Below are positions 1 through 9,194 of a stretch of 64,000 nt of DNA, one piece after another. The position numbers were made by a program, and so were the translations under genes. The DNA is from Nocardioides jishulii (GTDB lineage: Bacteria; Actinomycetota; Actinomycetes; Propionibacteriales; Nocardioidaceae), in the NCBI RefSeq assembly GCF_006007965.1, contig NZ_CP040748.1, forward strand, positions 558,001 to 622,000. Direction: 5' to 3'. Each line of letters opens with the position of its first letter. Position 1 is the first letter of the stretch. Under the pieces are notes generated by a model. The model searched no databases, had not been told where the DNA came from, and saw only the letters and a program-made list of their open reading frames with translations.

Positions 1-1
1 C

Positions 2-433
2 AACGACGGCGCGGCCGCCGTCGTCCTGGCGCGTGAGTCGGCCGCCGCCGAGCGCGGACTGACGCCGCTGGTCGCCCTCGAGGCCGTCACCACCTTCGCG
101 ATGGACCCGGCGCTGATGGGCTACGCCCCCTGCGGTGCGATCAGTCAGCTGCTGGAGAAGGCCGGTCTCAAGGCGTCCGACGTCGACACGGTCGAGCTCA
201 ACGAGGCGTTCGCCTCGCAGGCCGTGGCGGTACGCCGCGACATGGGCTTCACGCCGGAGCAGGTCAACCCCTACGGCGGGGCCATCGCGCTGGGCCACCC
301 GGTCGGCGCGACCGGTGCGATCCTCACCGTCCGCCTCGCCAAGGACATGGTGCGCCGTGACCTGGAGACGGGCATCGTGACCATGTGCATCGGTGGCGGC
401 CAGGCGCTGGCGGCGCTCTTCCGCCGGGTCTGA
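2..433 (+). CDS. Acetyl-CoA acetyltransferase (thiolase), C-terminal part
   Basis: The gene enters from the left edge; 143 C-terminal residues are visible. They carry the thiolase C-terminal signatures in order: NEAFA near residue 70, GGAIALGHPVGATGA with the catalytic His near residue 95, and CIGGGQ with the catalytic Cys near residue 131. The enzyme class condenses two acyl-CoA units or cleaves 3-ketoacyl-CoA in the cytoplasm. Whether this one is biosynthetic (PhaA-like) or degradative (FadA-like) cannot be decided from the fragment. A strong hairpin follows, so this is the end of its transcription unit. Acyl-CoA dehydrogenase and SDR genes lie about 10 kb away and are not obviously linked. 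Confidence 0.93.
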   Translation, partial: NDGAAAVVLARESAAAERGLTPLVALEAVTTFAMDPALMGYAPCGAISQLLEKAGLKASDVDTVELNEAFASQAVAVRRDMGFTPEQVNPYGGAIALGHPVGATGAILTVRLAKDMVRRDLETGIVTMCIGGGQALAALFRRV

Positions 434-474
434 TTCCGCCCGGGCGACCGGCGCGCTGCACCGTCCGCACCCCA

Positions 475-523
475 ACAACGCGGCCCCTTCGAGTCACCTG
501 GTGACCCCAAGGGGCCGCGTTGT
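475..523 (+). terminator. Intrinsic-type terminator hairpin after the thiolase gene
   Basis: A perfect 15-bp stem (arms 475-489 and 509-523) encloses a 19-base loop that contains its own short dyad. No clear T-run follows, as is common in GC-rich actinobacteria. It separates the thiolase gene from the next gene. Confidence 0.75.
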
Positions 524-561
524 GGTCGTCCTCGGCCCCCGTCCGTCGCCATACTGACCCC

Positions 562-1677
562 ATGCCCGACCCCACGCTCGGACGCCTGCGCCTGGTCGCG
601 CAGGGTCTGGTGACGCGCCCGTACGCCCGTCCCGTCGACGCCGTTGCCGCCTCGGTCGCGATGCAGGGACAGGACCTGCCCGGCGTGCTCGCCTCGGCCG
701 CGCTGCGTACGACCTCGGGCCGGGTCGCGGACGTCGTCGCCGACCTCGACGCCGGCCGGCTCGTGCGCGGCTATCCCATGCGCGGCACCGTCTTCCTCCA
801 GTCGGCGGACGACGTCACCTGGACGACCGAGCTCTGCGCCGCCCCCTCGTTGCGGGCGGCCGCCGCCCGCCGCCGCCAGCTGGAGCTGACCGACGCCGAC
901 CTCGACCGGGCCCGCGAGGTGTCGCTGGCCTTCCTCGCCGACGGCCCCCGTTCGCGGGCGGACCTCTTCGCGCGCTGGGACGCCGCCGGGCTCTCGCCGA
1001 CCGGTGGTCGCGGCTACCACGCCCTCTTCGTGCTGCTGGGGGAGGTGACGCTGGTCTACGGCCCCTGGAACGGGACCGACCAAGACGTGGCGATCGCCCG
1101 GGAATGGCTGCCCGCCGGCGGGACCCTGGAGGCGCGCTTCAACTCCGACCGGGTGGCCGCCACCGCCGAGATGCTGCGCCGCTACCTGACCAGCCACGGC
1201 CCGGCGACGATCCGGGACTTCGCGTGGTGGACCAAGCTGGGACTCAAGGAGATCCGGGCCGCCCTGCCGTTGGTCGAGACCGACCTGGAGAGCGACGCTG
1301 CGAGCGATGCTGCGAGCGACGTCGCGAGTGCCACCGGTGAGCCGCGCTACTGGCGACCCGGACTGCTGGAGGAGGCCGCCGCGCTGGGACGTACGACCGC
1401 GGCCCCGCTGCTGCTGCCGGGCTTCGACGAGTGGGTCCTCGGCTATGCCGACCGTCTCTTCGCGATGACCGACGACGAGCACGCCGCGCTGGTGCCGGGC
1501 AACAACGGCGTCTTCAAGAAGTCGGTGGTCCGCAATGGACGGGTCGTCGGGACGTGGACCCGCAGCGGCCGGGCCGGTCAGCGCCGGCTCGAGCTGACGG
1601 AGTTCGCGCCCCACTCGCCACGCCAGCGGGCAACGTTGGAGCGGCTCTTCGCCGGCTATCCCTGGGTGAGCGCCTGA
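562..1677 (+). CDS. Winged-helix DNA-binding (HTH_42 / AlkZ-YcaQ superfamily) protein
   Basis: 371 residues, cytoplasmic. The whole protein resembles the HTH_42 (winged helix DNA-binding domain) family that includes the AlkZ/YcaQ DNA glycosylases. Near the N-terminus it has Q35-G-Q37-D, matching the QxQ catalytic motif of the AlkZ branch, so interstrand-crosslink or alkylation glycosylase activity is possible but is inferred. The C-terminal half contains LLLPGFDEWVLGY and the NNGVFKKSVV stretch typical of the family. Bases 1291-1326 are three 12-base repeats that insert a SDAA-type linker (about residues 244-255). ATG 562 is chosen because a CATACT -10-like hexamer ends 6 bases upstream, suggesting a leaderless transcript. 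Confidence 0.8.
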   Translation: MPDPTLGRLRLVAQGLVTRPYARPVDAVAASVAMQGQDLPGVLASAALRTTSGRVADVVADLDAGRLVRGYPMRGTVFLQSADDVTWTTELCAAPSLRAAAARRRQLELTDADLDRAREVSLAFLADGPRSRADLFARWDAAGLSPTGGRGYHALFVLLGEVTLVYGPWNGTDQDVAIAREWLPAGGTLEARFNSDRVAATAEMLRRYLTSHGPATIRDFAWWTKLGLKEIRAALPLVETDLESDAASDAASDVASATGEPRYWRPGLLEEAAALGRTTAAPLLLPGFDEWVLGYADRLFAMTDDEHAALVPGNNGVFKKSVVRNGRVVGTWTRSGRAGQRRLELTEFAPHSPRQRATLERLFAGYPWVSA

Positions 1678-1690
1678 CGGCGCTCGGTGG

Positions 1691-2308
1691 TCAGCTGCGC
1701 GCGGTCGCGACCGCCGCCATCTGGCGGCGGACGACGACGAACGTCTCCGGCTCGATGGTGACCTCGCCGTCGACCTCGCGGGCGTGCCGCTGGACCTCGT
1801 CGCCGAGGGCGATCGAGAGGCCGACGGTGAGGCGAGCCTCCGCGGCCCGGTCCGCCTCCGCCAGCTTGGCGTCCTCCGGGTGGGCCTCGAGCCACTTCTC
1901 GATCACCCTGACCAGCCCTTCGCGGCTCTCGTGGCTCGCCCAGGAGACGGCACTGGTCGTCCCCGGCTCCCGCAGGAAGAGCGCCAGCCGGCGCTGCGTG
2001 ACGGTGTCCTCCGTCTGGCCGCGCACCGACTCCATGACGACCAGGGACGCACCCAGTACGAGGTCGTCGGAGTGCTCACCGAGGATCCGCCCGGTCAGGT
2101 CGGGGTCGTAGTCGAGCGGCGAGCCGAAGATCGCCTCCTCGAGCGAGGCGAAGTAGTTGAAGAACGTGCTGCGGGAGACCATCGCCTGCTCGCAGATCCG
2201 ATCGACCGTGACGGCGCGGACACCCTCCTCGTAGGCGATGTCGACCGCCGCGCGCTCCATGGCGCGCCGCGACGCGCGCATCTTGCGCTCCCGGAGCCCT
2301 TCCGACAT
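1691..2308 (-). CDS. TetR family transcriptional regulator
   Basis: 206 residues. The N-terminal TetR helix-turn-helix is clear at about residues 28-60 (TVDRICEQAMVSRSTFFNYF, then SLEEAI), followed by an all-helical ligand-binding region. ATG 2308 is preceded by GGGAAG at SD distance; longer upstream readings give low-complexity Arg/Ala sequence. The gene runs convergently to the winged-helix gene and divergently from the surface-protein gene at 2592. It is therefore a candidate regulator of that gene through the inverted repeat at 2530-2558, which is an inference. The ligand is unknown. Confidence 0.9.
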   Translation of the reverse strand: MSEGLRERKMRASRRAMERAAVDIAYEEGVRAVTVDRICEQAMVSRSTFFNYFASLEEAIFGSPLDYDPDLTGRILGEHSDDLVLGASLVVMESVRGQTEDTVTQRRLALFLREPGTTSAVSWASHESREGLVRVIEKWLEAHPEDAKLAEADRAAEARLTVGLSIALGDEVQRHAREVDGEVTIEPETFVVVRRQMAAVATARS

Positions 2309-2529
2309 CTCTTCCCTTTCGCGAGATCGACCCTTGACCCTAGCAGCGGCCCCCTGGGTGACGCTGCCGTTGGGGCCGATTGCACGCCTGCGCACAGGAG
2401 CTCGTGGCCGCCGCCTCCTGGCCGCGGCGTGTGCTCGGCCTGGCGCCGTGCATGCACGACGCTTCGGCGCGCGCGATCGAGGAGAAACATCGGCGTTCCG
2501 CCCCCGACTGCTCTTCAACTCGGTAGAAT

Positions 2530-2558
2530 ATTAGATTGAAACCAAGGTTCGATCTAAT
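2530..2558. promoter_or_regulatory. Inverted-repeat operator candidate before the surface protein gene
   Basis: Arms ATTAGATTGAA (2530-2540) and TTCGATCTAAT (2548-2558) pair at 10 of 11 positions around a 7-base spacer. It is an AT-rich island in GC-rich DNA. A possible -10 hexamer, TAGAAT (2524-2529), sits just upstream, so a bound repressor would cover the start of transcription of the gene at 2592. The rest of the 2309-2591 intergenic stretch shows no gene. The adjacent TetR gene is the natural candidate binder. Confidence 0.55.
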
Positions 2559-2591
2559 TCATCCCAATGGATGGCCCCCGAAAGGCCCCGC

Positions 2592-4616
<2,025 letters not shown>

Positions 4617-4630
4617 GCGGCAGCGCTCAG

Positions 4631-4670
4631 CAGGGCGTCTTTGAGCAGGGCGTCTTTGAGCAGGGCGTCA
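4631..4670. repeat. 15-bp direct repeat before the terminator
   Basis: CAGGGCGTCTTTGAG occurs at 4631-4645 and 4646-4660, with a partial copy (CAGGGCGTCA) at 4661-4670 that runs into the hairpin arm. It lies between two convergent genes and is non-coding on the plus strand. Confidence 0.85.
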
Positions 4671-4707
4671 TACGGTCGGTGCCTTCTGCGGCGCCGACCG
4701 TATGACG
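4666..4707. terminator. Bidirectional terminator overlapping the end of the ABC operon
   Basis: 18-base arms (4666-4683 and 4690-4707) pair with one T-G exception around a TTCTGC loop. The right arm also encodes the last residues (APTV) of the minus-strand ATPase. It serves the convergent surface-protein gene and the ABC operon. Confidence 0.8.
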
Positions 4708-5357
4708 TCGCCGAGGGTCGCGAAGTCGAGCACCTCGTCGGCCACCTGCTCGAGCAGGGCCCGGTCGTGGGAGACGGCCAGCACCCCCAGCCCGGTCTCG
4801 GCGACCTCGTGGTCGAGGCGGTGCCACAGCACCGTCTGGGTGATGGCGTCCAGGCTGGCGGAGATCTCGTCGGCGACCAGGTACTTCGGCCCGGTCAGCA
4901 GGGCGCGCGCCAGGTTGACCCGCTGCAGCTCACCGCCGGAGACCTCGTGGGGGTAGCGGTCGAGCCAGGTGGGGGAGACCAGCCCGTGGTGGGCGTCCCA
5001 CTCCGCCTCGACCCGGGCGCTCACCTGCGCCGCTGCTTCCCGACGGCTGCCGGGCAGCGCCTCGGCGAGCACGTCGCGGATCCGCCACCGCGGGTTCATC
5101 GCCCGCTCCGGGTGCTGCAGCACCAGCTGGACGGGACTCGGGCCGGCGTACGACGCCAACGGACGCCCGTCGACGGTCACCGTGCCGGAGGCCGGCGTAC
5201 GCAACCCCGCGGCGACCGCGGCGAGCGTCGACTTGCCGGATCCGCTGGGCCCCTGCAGCCCGAGGACCCGTCCGGGGCGGAGCTGCAACGAGTGTCCGTG
5301 GAGCACCCACGGGGAGCGCCGCGAGTAGCGGTACGACAGGTCGTCGGCGACGAGCAT
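4668..5357 (-). CDS. ABC transporter ATP-binding protein (OppF/NikE type)
   Basis: 229 residues. Walker A GPSGSGKST (about 34-42), signature SGGELQRV (about 137-144) and Walker B YLVADE (about 157-162) are intact, with the switch His in AVSHD. It energises import by the four-gene operon and is shorter than typical OppF, lacking the C-terminal oligopeptide domain. ATG 5357 shares its A with the TGA of the upstream gene (TGATG), which implies translational coupling. It is the last gene of the operon; its 3' end is inside a terminator stem. Confidence 0.9.
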   Translation of the reverse strand: MLVADDLSYRYSRRSPWVLHGHSLQLRPGRVLGLQGPSGSGKSTLAAVAAGLRTPASGTVTVDGRPLASYAGPSPVQLVLQHPERAMNPRWRIRDVLAEALPGSRREAAAQVSARVEAEWDAHHGLVSPTWLDRYPHEVSGGELQRVNLARALLTGPKYLVADEISASLDAITQTVLWHRLDHEVAETGLGVLAVSHDRALLEQVADEVLDFATLGDVIRSAPQKAPTV

Positions 5358-6262
5358 CAGGCACCCACCGCGTCGAACGAACCGCCGGACCCGGCAAGCA
5401 TCCCCGCGCCCACCCGCGTGTGGTCGTCGGGCATCCGGAACCCGTTGGCGGGCAGGGCCAGCCACAGCGCGCGGGTGTAGGGGTGGGCGAGCAGCTGTCC
5501 CGACCCGCTGAAGGCGGAGGCCGGGGCCTCGTCGAGGGTCCGGCCGCGGTCGACGACGACGACGCGGTCGGCCACGACCAGCGCCGCGGAGATCTCGTGG
5601 GTGATCAGCAGGACGCCGCGGCCGTCGTCGGCCATGCCGCGCAGCCGCTGGAGCACCGCCGTGACGCTCTCCGGCGCGAGGCCGGGCGTCGGCTCGTCGG
5701 CGATCACCAGGGCCGGGTCGCCCATGAGGGCGATGGCGGTCAGCACCCGGCGACCCATGCCGCCGGAGAGCTGGTGGGGGTGCAGGCGCAGCACGGAGGC
5801 GTCGAGCCCTTGGCGGGCCAGCGCGTCGGTGGCGACCTGTCGGGTGGCTGGGCGCGGGACCCCGGCCAGGCGGGCCGCCCGCCGCAGCTGTGCGCCGACG
5901 CTGGCGGTCGGGTCGAGGTGGGAGAGTGCCTGCGGCAGCAGGGCGACCTCTCGCCCGGCCAGGCGACAGCGCGCCGCGACGTCGACGTCCTCGCCCCGCC
6001 AGGCGATGCGGCCCTGCTCCGTGGCGTTGGGCGGCAGGAGCCCCAGGACGGCGTGGCCCAGCAGGCTCTTGCCCGCGCCCGAGGCGCCGACGAGGGCGAC
6101 GACCTCACCGGCGCGGACGTCCAACGACATGTCCACGACGGCCTGCACCTCGCGTCGGCGCAGGCCCCGTTCGTACTGGGTGAAGGAGACCGCCAGGTGG
6201 CTGACCTCGAGGAGGGGCGCCGGGTCCGGAGCGGTGACGGTGGCGGGGCGGGGTCTGGTCAC
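5357..6262 (-). CDS. ABC transporter ATP-binding protein (OppD/NikD type)
   Basis: 301 residues. Walker A GASGAGKS (about 57-64), signature LSGGMGRR (about 164-171) and Walker B LVIADEPT are present, followed by LLITHE with the switch His. The C-terminus ends LWLALPANGFRMPD, like the oligopeptide/nickel NikD-DppD domain. It pairs with the next ATPase as a heterodimer under the two permeases. Its start overlaps the upstream permease stop by four bases (6259-6262), so the operon is translated as a coupled unit. Confidence 0.92.
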   Translation of the reverse strand: MTRPRPATVTAPDPAPLLEVSHLAVSFTQYERGLRRREVQAVVDMSLDVRAGEVVALVGASGAGKSLLGHAVLGLLPPNATEQGRIAWRGEDVDVAARCRLAGREVALLPQALSHLDPTASVGAQLRRAARLAGVPRPATRQVATDALARQGLDASVLRLHPHQLSGGMGRRVLTAIALMGDPALVIADEPTPGLAPESVTAVLQRLRGMADDGRGVLLITHEISAALVVADRVVVVDRGRTLDEAPASAFSGSGQLLAHPYTRALWLALPANGFRMPDDHTRVGAGMLAGSGGSFDAVGA

Positions 6263-7125
6263 AGCTGGGCACTCCTCGGGTCGACGAGCAGGCGGAGGTC
6301 CTCACCGATCCGGTCGATCAGCTTGACGATGACCAGGAGGGCGAGGCCGGGCAGCGCCGCGAGCCACCAGTGGCCGGCGGAGAGGGAACGCATCGAGTCC
6401 GACAGCAGGATCCCGATGGCGGGCTGGCCGGGGTCGATGCCCAGACCCAGGAACGACAGCGCCGCCTCGTGCAGGATCGCGTGGGGAAACATCAGCACGA
6501 CGCCCACCGAGAAGTGGGGGACCAGGTGCGGAGCCAGGTGGTGGCGTGCCACGTGGGTGCGGCTGTGTCCGAGGGACCGGGAGAGGGCCACGTAGTCGGC
6601 CCCGGTGGTCTCGCGCGCCTTCGACACCAGGACGCGCGTCAGGCGCGGCCAGTGCGTCAGGCCGACGGCCAGGATCACCGCCTGGGTCCCGCCGCCGAGC
6701 GCGAAGGCGAGCAGGATCAGCAGCACCAGGTGGGGCAGGGCGAGGAAGAGGTCGACGAGCCAGTTGACGGCGGCGGAGGCCCACCGGCCACCGACGGTCG
6801 CGACGAGCGCCAGGACGAGCGCGATCGCTCCGGACATCAGGGCGGCGACGGTGCCGACGACGAGGCTCAGGCGCAGGCCGACGAGCGTGCGCCGGAAGAG
6901 GTCGCGGCCATAGGCGTCGGTGCCGAACAGGTGGTCGAGCGACGGCGGTTGGTGGCGCTGCGCGAGGTCGGTCACCGCTGCCGGGCCGGTCGCGAGCGTG
7001 CCTGCGACGGCGACCGCGACGACGACGAGCAGGGCGAGCGCCAGGCTCACGGTCGTACGCGTGCGGCGGTCGCGCCAGCGCGGGCCGGCGGTCGCGAGGG
7101 GCGGGGCATGCGTGGTGGTGCTCAC
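6259..7125 (-). CDS. ABC transporter permease (OppC/NikC type)
   Basis: 288 residues with an N-terminal anchor helix (about 27-46) and five further membrane segments. The DppC/OppC family features are visible: HLFGTDAYGRDLFRR near residue 85 and the EAA loop (DYVALSRSLGHSRTHVARHHLAPHL read in two parts around residue 180). It forms the import channel with the neighbouring permease. The start overlaps the upstream permease stop (7122-7125). The substrate cannot be set from sequence; dipeptide, nickel or metallophore are the usual options. Confidence 0.92.
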   Translation of the reverse strand: MSTTTHAPPLATAGPRWRDRRTRTTVSLALALLVVVAVAVAGTLATGPAAVTDLAQRHQPPSLDHLFGTDAYGRDLFRRTLVGLRLSLVVGTVAALMSGAIALVLALVATVGGRWASAAVNWLVDLFLALPHLVLLILLAFALGGGTQAVILAVGLTHWPRLTRVLVSKARETTGADYVALSRSLGHSRTHVARHHLAPHLVPHFSVGVVLMFPHAILHEAALSFLGLGIDPGQPAIGILLSDSMRSLSAGHWWLAALPGLALLVIVKLIDRIGEDLRLLVDPRSAQL

Positions 7126-8210
7126 CTGACCCCCTCCCTCGCGTGCGGGGCGACGGCGCGGTGCGTCAGGTCGCCGAGGGAGTTGCCGAGGAAGACCAGC
7201 AGCGCGGTGAAGAGGGCGACGCCCATGAGAAGGGGGACGTCCTGACGCAGGGCGGCGGTCGTGGTGGCCTGCCCCAGCCCGGGATAGGTGAAGACCTGCT
7301 CGGCCAGCACCGCCCCGCCGATCAGCTCGCCGATCGAGGCGAACTGCAGCATGAGCGCGGGGCCGGCAGCGTTGCGTGCCACCCGGTGCAGCACCAGCCC
7401 CGTCCCCTTCTCCCCCTGTGAGCGGGCGAAGGTGACGTGGTCGCTGGACAGGACCTCGATGGTCGACTGGCGGGTGTGGAGCATGACTGGCGAGATGCCG
7501 ATGACGCTGAGCGTCAGCGCCGGGAGCGCGAGGTGGTGCAGGCGCTCGAGCAGGGTGACCTCACCGGGCAGTGAGCCGATGGGGGCAGCGCAGCAGACCG
7601 GGGCCCACTGCAGCTGGACGGCGAAGACGTAGAGCAGCAGGAGGCCGATCCAGAAGGTCGGTGCGGAGGCAAGGGTGTAGGCCCACCAGGAGAGCACGCG
7701 GTCGAGCGGTCGGCCGTGGTGGACACCGGCGACGAGGCCCATGACGAAGCCGAGGACCCCGGAGAAGACCCAGGCCAGCGCCAGGAGCGCGAGGCTGGCG
7801 ACGAAACGGTCGGCGATGACGTCGACCACCGGCTCACCGAAGACGACCGACGTGCCGAGGTCGCCCTGCACGACCTGGCCGGCCCAGGCGCCGAGCCGTT
7901 GCAACGGCGGGTCGTCCAGCCCCCATCGCTCGGCGATCTGGTCGCGCTGCTCGGCGCTGATGACCGCGGTGTCGGCGCCGACGTAGGCCTCGATCGGGTC
8001 GACCGGCGAGGCGGTCATCAGGACGAAGGTGCCCACTGCGACGGCCACCAGCAGGCTGACCAGACGGAAGAACCGTCCCGCCAGGGTGCCGAGGAGTCGG
8101 TGTCGGCCCGACCGCGACGCGTCCGTCGGCCCCGGCCCGGCGACGGGATCGGTCCCGAGGGGCTGGTCCGGGTGCGTGTCGACGGCGTCGGTCCTTGGGA
8201 GCAGGCTCAC
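7122..8210 (-). CDS. ABC transporter permease (OppB/NikB type)
   Basis: 362 residues. GTG 8210 is chosen because it overlaps the TGA of a short leader reading frame (GTGA), while upstream in-frame codons lack an SD. After a hydrophilic tail of about 45 residues come membrane segments starting RFFRLVSLLVAVAVGTFVLM, the family motif DLGTSVVFGEPV, and an EAA loop (DHVTFARSQGEKGTGLVLHRV). Next to it are a second permease and two ATPases, but no substrate-binding protein lies in the operon or within the window. The importer must use one encoded elsewhere, or its gene has been lost. Confidence 0.88.
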   Translation of the reverse strand: MSLLPRTDAVDTHPDQPLGTDPVAGPGPTDASRSGRHRLLGTLAGRFFRLVSLLVAVAVGTFVLMTASPVDPIEAYVGADTAVISAEQRDQIAERWGLDDPPLQRLGAWAGQVVQGDLGTSVVFGEPVVDVIADRFVASLALLALAWVFSGVLGFVMGLVAGVHHGRPLDRVLSWWAYTLASAPTFWIGLLLLYVFAVQLQWAPVCCAAPIGSLPGEVTLLERLHHLALPALTLSVIGISPVMLHTRQSTIEVLSSDHVTFARSQGEKGTGLVLHRVARNAAGPALMLQFASIGELIGGAVLAEQVFTYPGLGQATTTAALRQDVPLLMGVALFTALLVFLGNSLGDLTHRAVAPHAREGVR

Positions 8211-8266
8211 GAATCCCACCGCCGGACGGGCGGTCGTGACGCCCGGGGCGTACGGCGGTGGGACAT
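8207..8266 (-). CDS. Arg-rich 19-residue leader peptide heading the ABC operon
   Basis: The frame reads MSHRRTPRASRPPVRRWDS and stops with TGA 8209-8207, overlapping the GTG start of the permease by four bases. ATG 8266 has a near-perfect SD, AAGGAG, 4 bases upstream, the best ribosome site near the operon head. Six of 19 residues are Arg and four Pro. Ribosomes reaching or stalling in the Arg/Pro run would control initiation of the permease, so this is a candidate translational-coupling or attenuation leader. This is inferred from the sequence; no known leader family is claimed. Confidence 0.6.
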   Translation of the reverse strand: MSHRRTPRASRPPVRRWDS

Positions 8267-8277
8267 GGGACTCCTTG

Positions 8278-8294
8278 TTGCCAACGATTGGCAA
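8278..8294. promoter_or_regulatory. Perfect dyad operator before the leader peptide / ABC operon
   Basis: TTGCCAATCGTTGGCAA (minus strand) is a perfect 7-3-7 inverted repeat that ends 11 bases before the leader ATG and about 5 bases before its SD. A TACTCT -10-like hexamer lies just upstream on the minus strand. Position and symmetry fit a repressor site for the importer. It does not match the Zur, Nur or DtxR consensus I know. Confidence 0.6.
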
Positions 8295-8930
8295 TAAGAG
8301 TACGACCCGTGTGCCGCAGACGTGCGATGGGGAGGAGATATTGCTACATCACGCACCGAAAACCCTGTTCCGGAACCGCGCCGGGGACCCGTGCGCCGAT
8401 CACCCAAGGGCGACGCTGACCTGAAGGGAGGGAGGGATGGCCAGCGTCGCCCGCTCAAGGGGTGAGCCGGAGGCGCACTCCTCGAGTGTGCCCCGCTGGC
8501 TGGTCCCGGGTCAGGGGTCGAAAGCCCCTGATTCGCAGCTTTCCTTCGCGACTCTTCCCTGTCGTCGTGCCGGCGCGGGGGTCGCGGCGAGCGTGCTCGC
8601 GTGGCCGCCCCGAGCGGCCCCTGCGGCCCCCCGCGTCGGCGCGGCAGCACGTGGCTGCCGCCTCCGCCGCCGTCGCGGCGAAGCTGAAGGCGTCGTTCGG
8701 CGCCGTGAGTCCCGAGGAGCCCCGCCCGACGCCGCCGCAGACCTGGGGGTGCGGCACGGCGGCGTCGGACGAAGCATCCTCGGGCTCCCCTGTGGCCCGA
8801 GGGCTGGTGGCTGTGGGGGCAGCACCTGGCTCGCGGTCGATGGGCGGAAGGGGTTCATGGTCCGGCCCCCCCGGCAGCGATGGCTGCCGACGGGGTCGGG
8901 GGTTCAGTGGCCTGCCGATCAACTTCTTCG
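8295..8930. other. Gene-free stretch with strong nested secondary structure
   Basis: No convincing reading frame on either strand, although it lies between two regulated units. The notable element is 8711-8802. A 12-bp perfect stem (8726-8737 with 8757-8768) is nested inside an 8-bp perfect stem (8711-8718 with 8777-8784). The CCTCGGG at 8778-8784 can instead pair with CCCGAGG at 8796-8802, giving two mutually exclusive folds. Two further hairpins share CGGCAGC/GCTGCCG arms (8642-8660 and 8872-8889), and a 7-bp stem lies at 8511-8531. It could be an unannotated RNA, a transcript leader or simply GC-rich remnant sequence. Confidence 0.4.
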
Positions 8931-8933
8931 AAC

Positions 8934-8972
8934 GTACAGTCTTTGTCAAAGGTATGTCAAAGGTTATGTACA
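8934..8972. promoter_or_regulatory. Four-repeat CarH/LitR-like operator and promoter
   Basis: GTACA (8934), GTCAA (8945), GTCAA (8956) and GTACA (8968) recur with spacings of 11, 11 and 12 bases; the two middle units share TGTCAAAGGT. Eleven-base direct repeats with a T..ACA core are the known binding pattern of CarH-type regulators. A possible -35 (TTGTCA, 8943-8948) and -10 (TATGTA, 8965-8970) with a 16-base spacer are embedded in the repeats. Binding would therefore block transcription of the regulator gene at 9195 (autorepression, inferred). Confidence 0.6.
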
Positions 8973-9194
8973 GTGTTTTTGTGGCCCCTCCCCACGGGGA
9001 CGGGGCACGTCATGGGCGGACTGCAAGACTCACCGCAGCCTCATGGCTCGAACGATGTGCTCCGGGGCTGGAGGTGGGTCAGAATTGGGACCGTTCCGCG
9101 GCCCTTGGACGGGTCGGGACGGGCACGACGAGCAGGACCACAGGCACGACGAGCAGGGAGGGCTGCGCGCGGCGACCGGCTGGGCAGGCAACGC

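Noticed and set aside
8511..8531. A T-arm-like hairpin (loop TCGAAAG) suggesting a tRNA.
   Set aside because: The loop lacks TTCRA, and no acceptor or anticodon stem can be built around it.
8295..9194. A cobalamin riboswitch upstream of the B12-type regulator.
   Set aside because: No B12-box or conserved core elements were found on either strand; the repeats found fit a protein operator instead.
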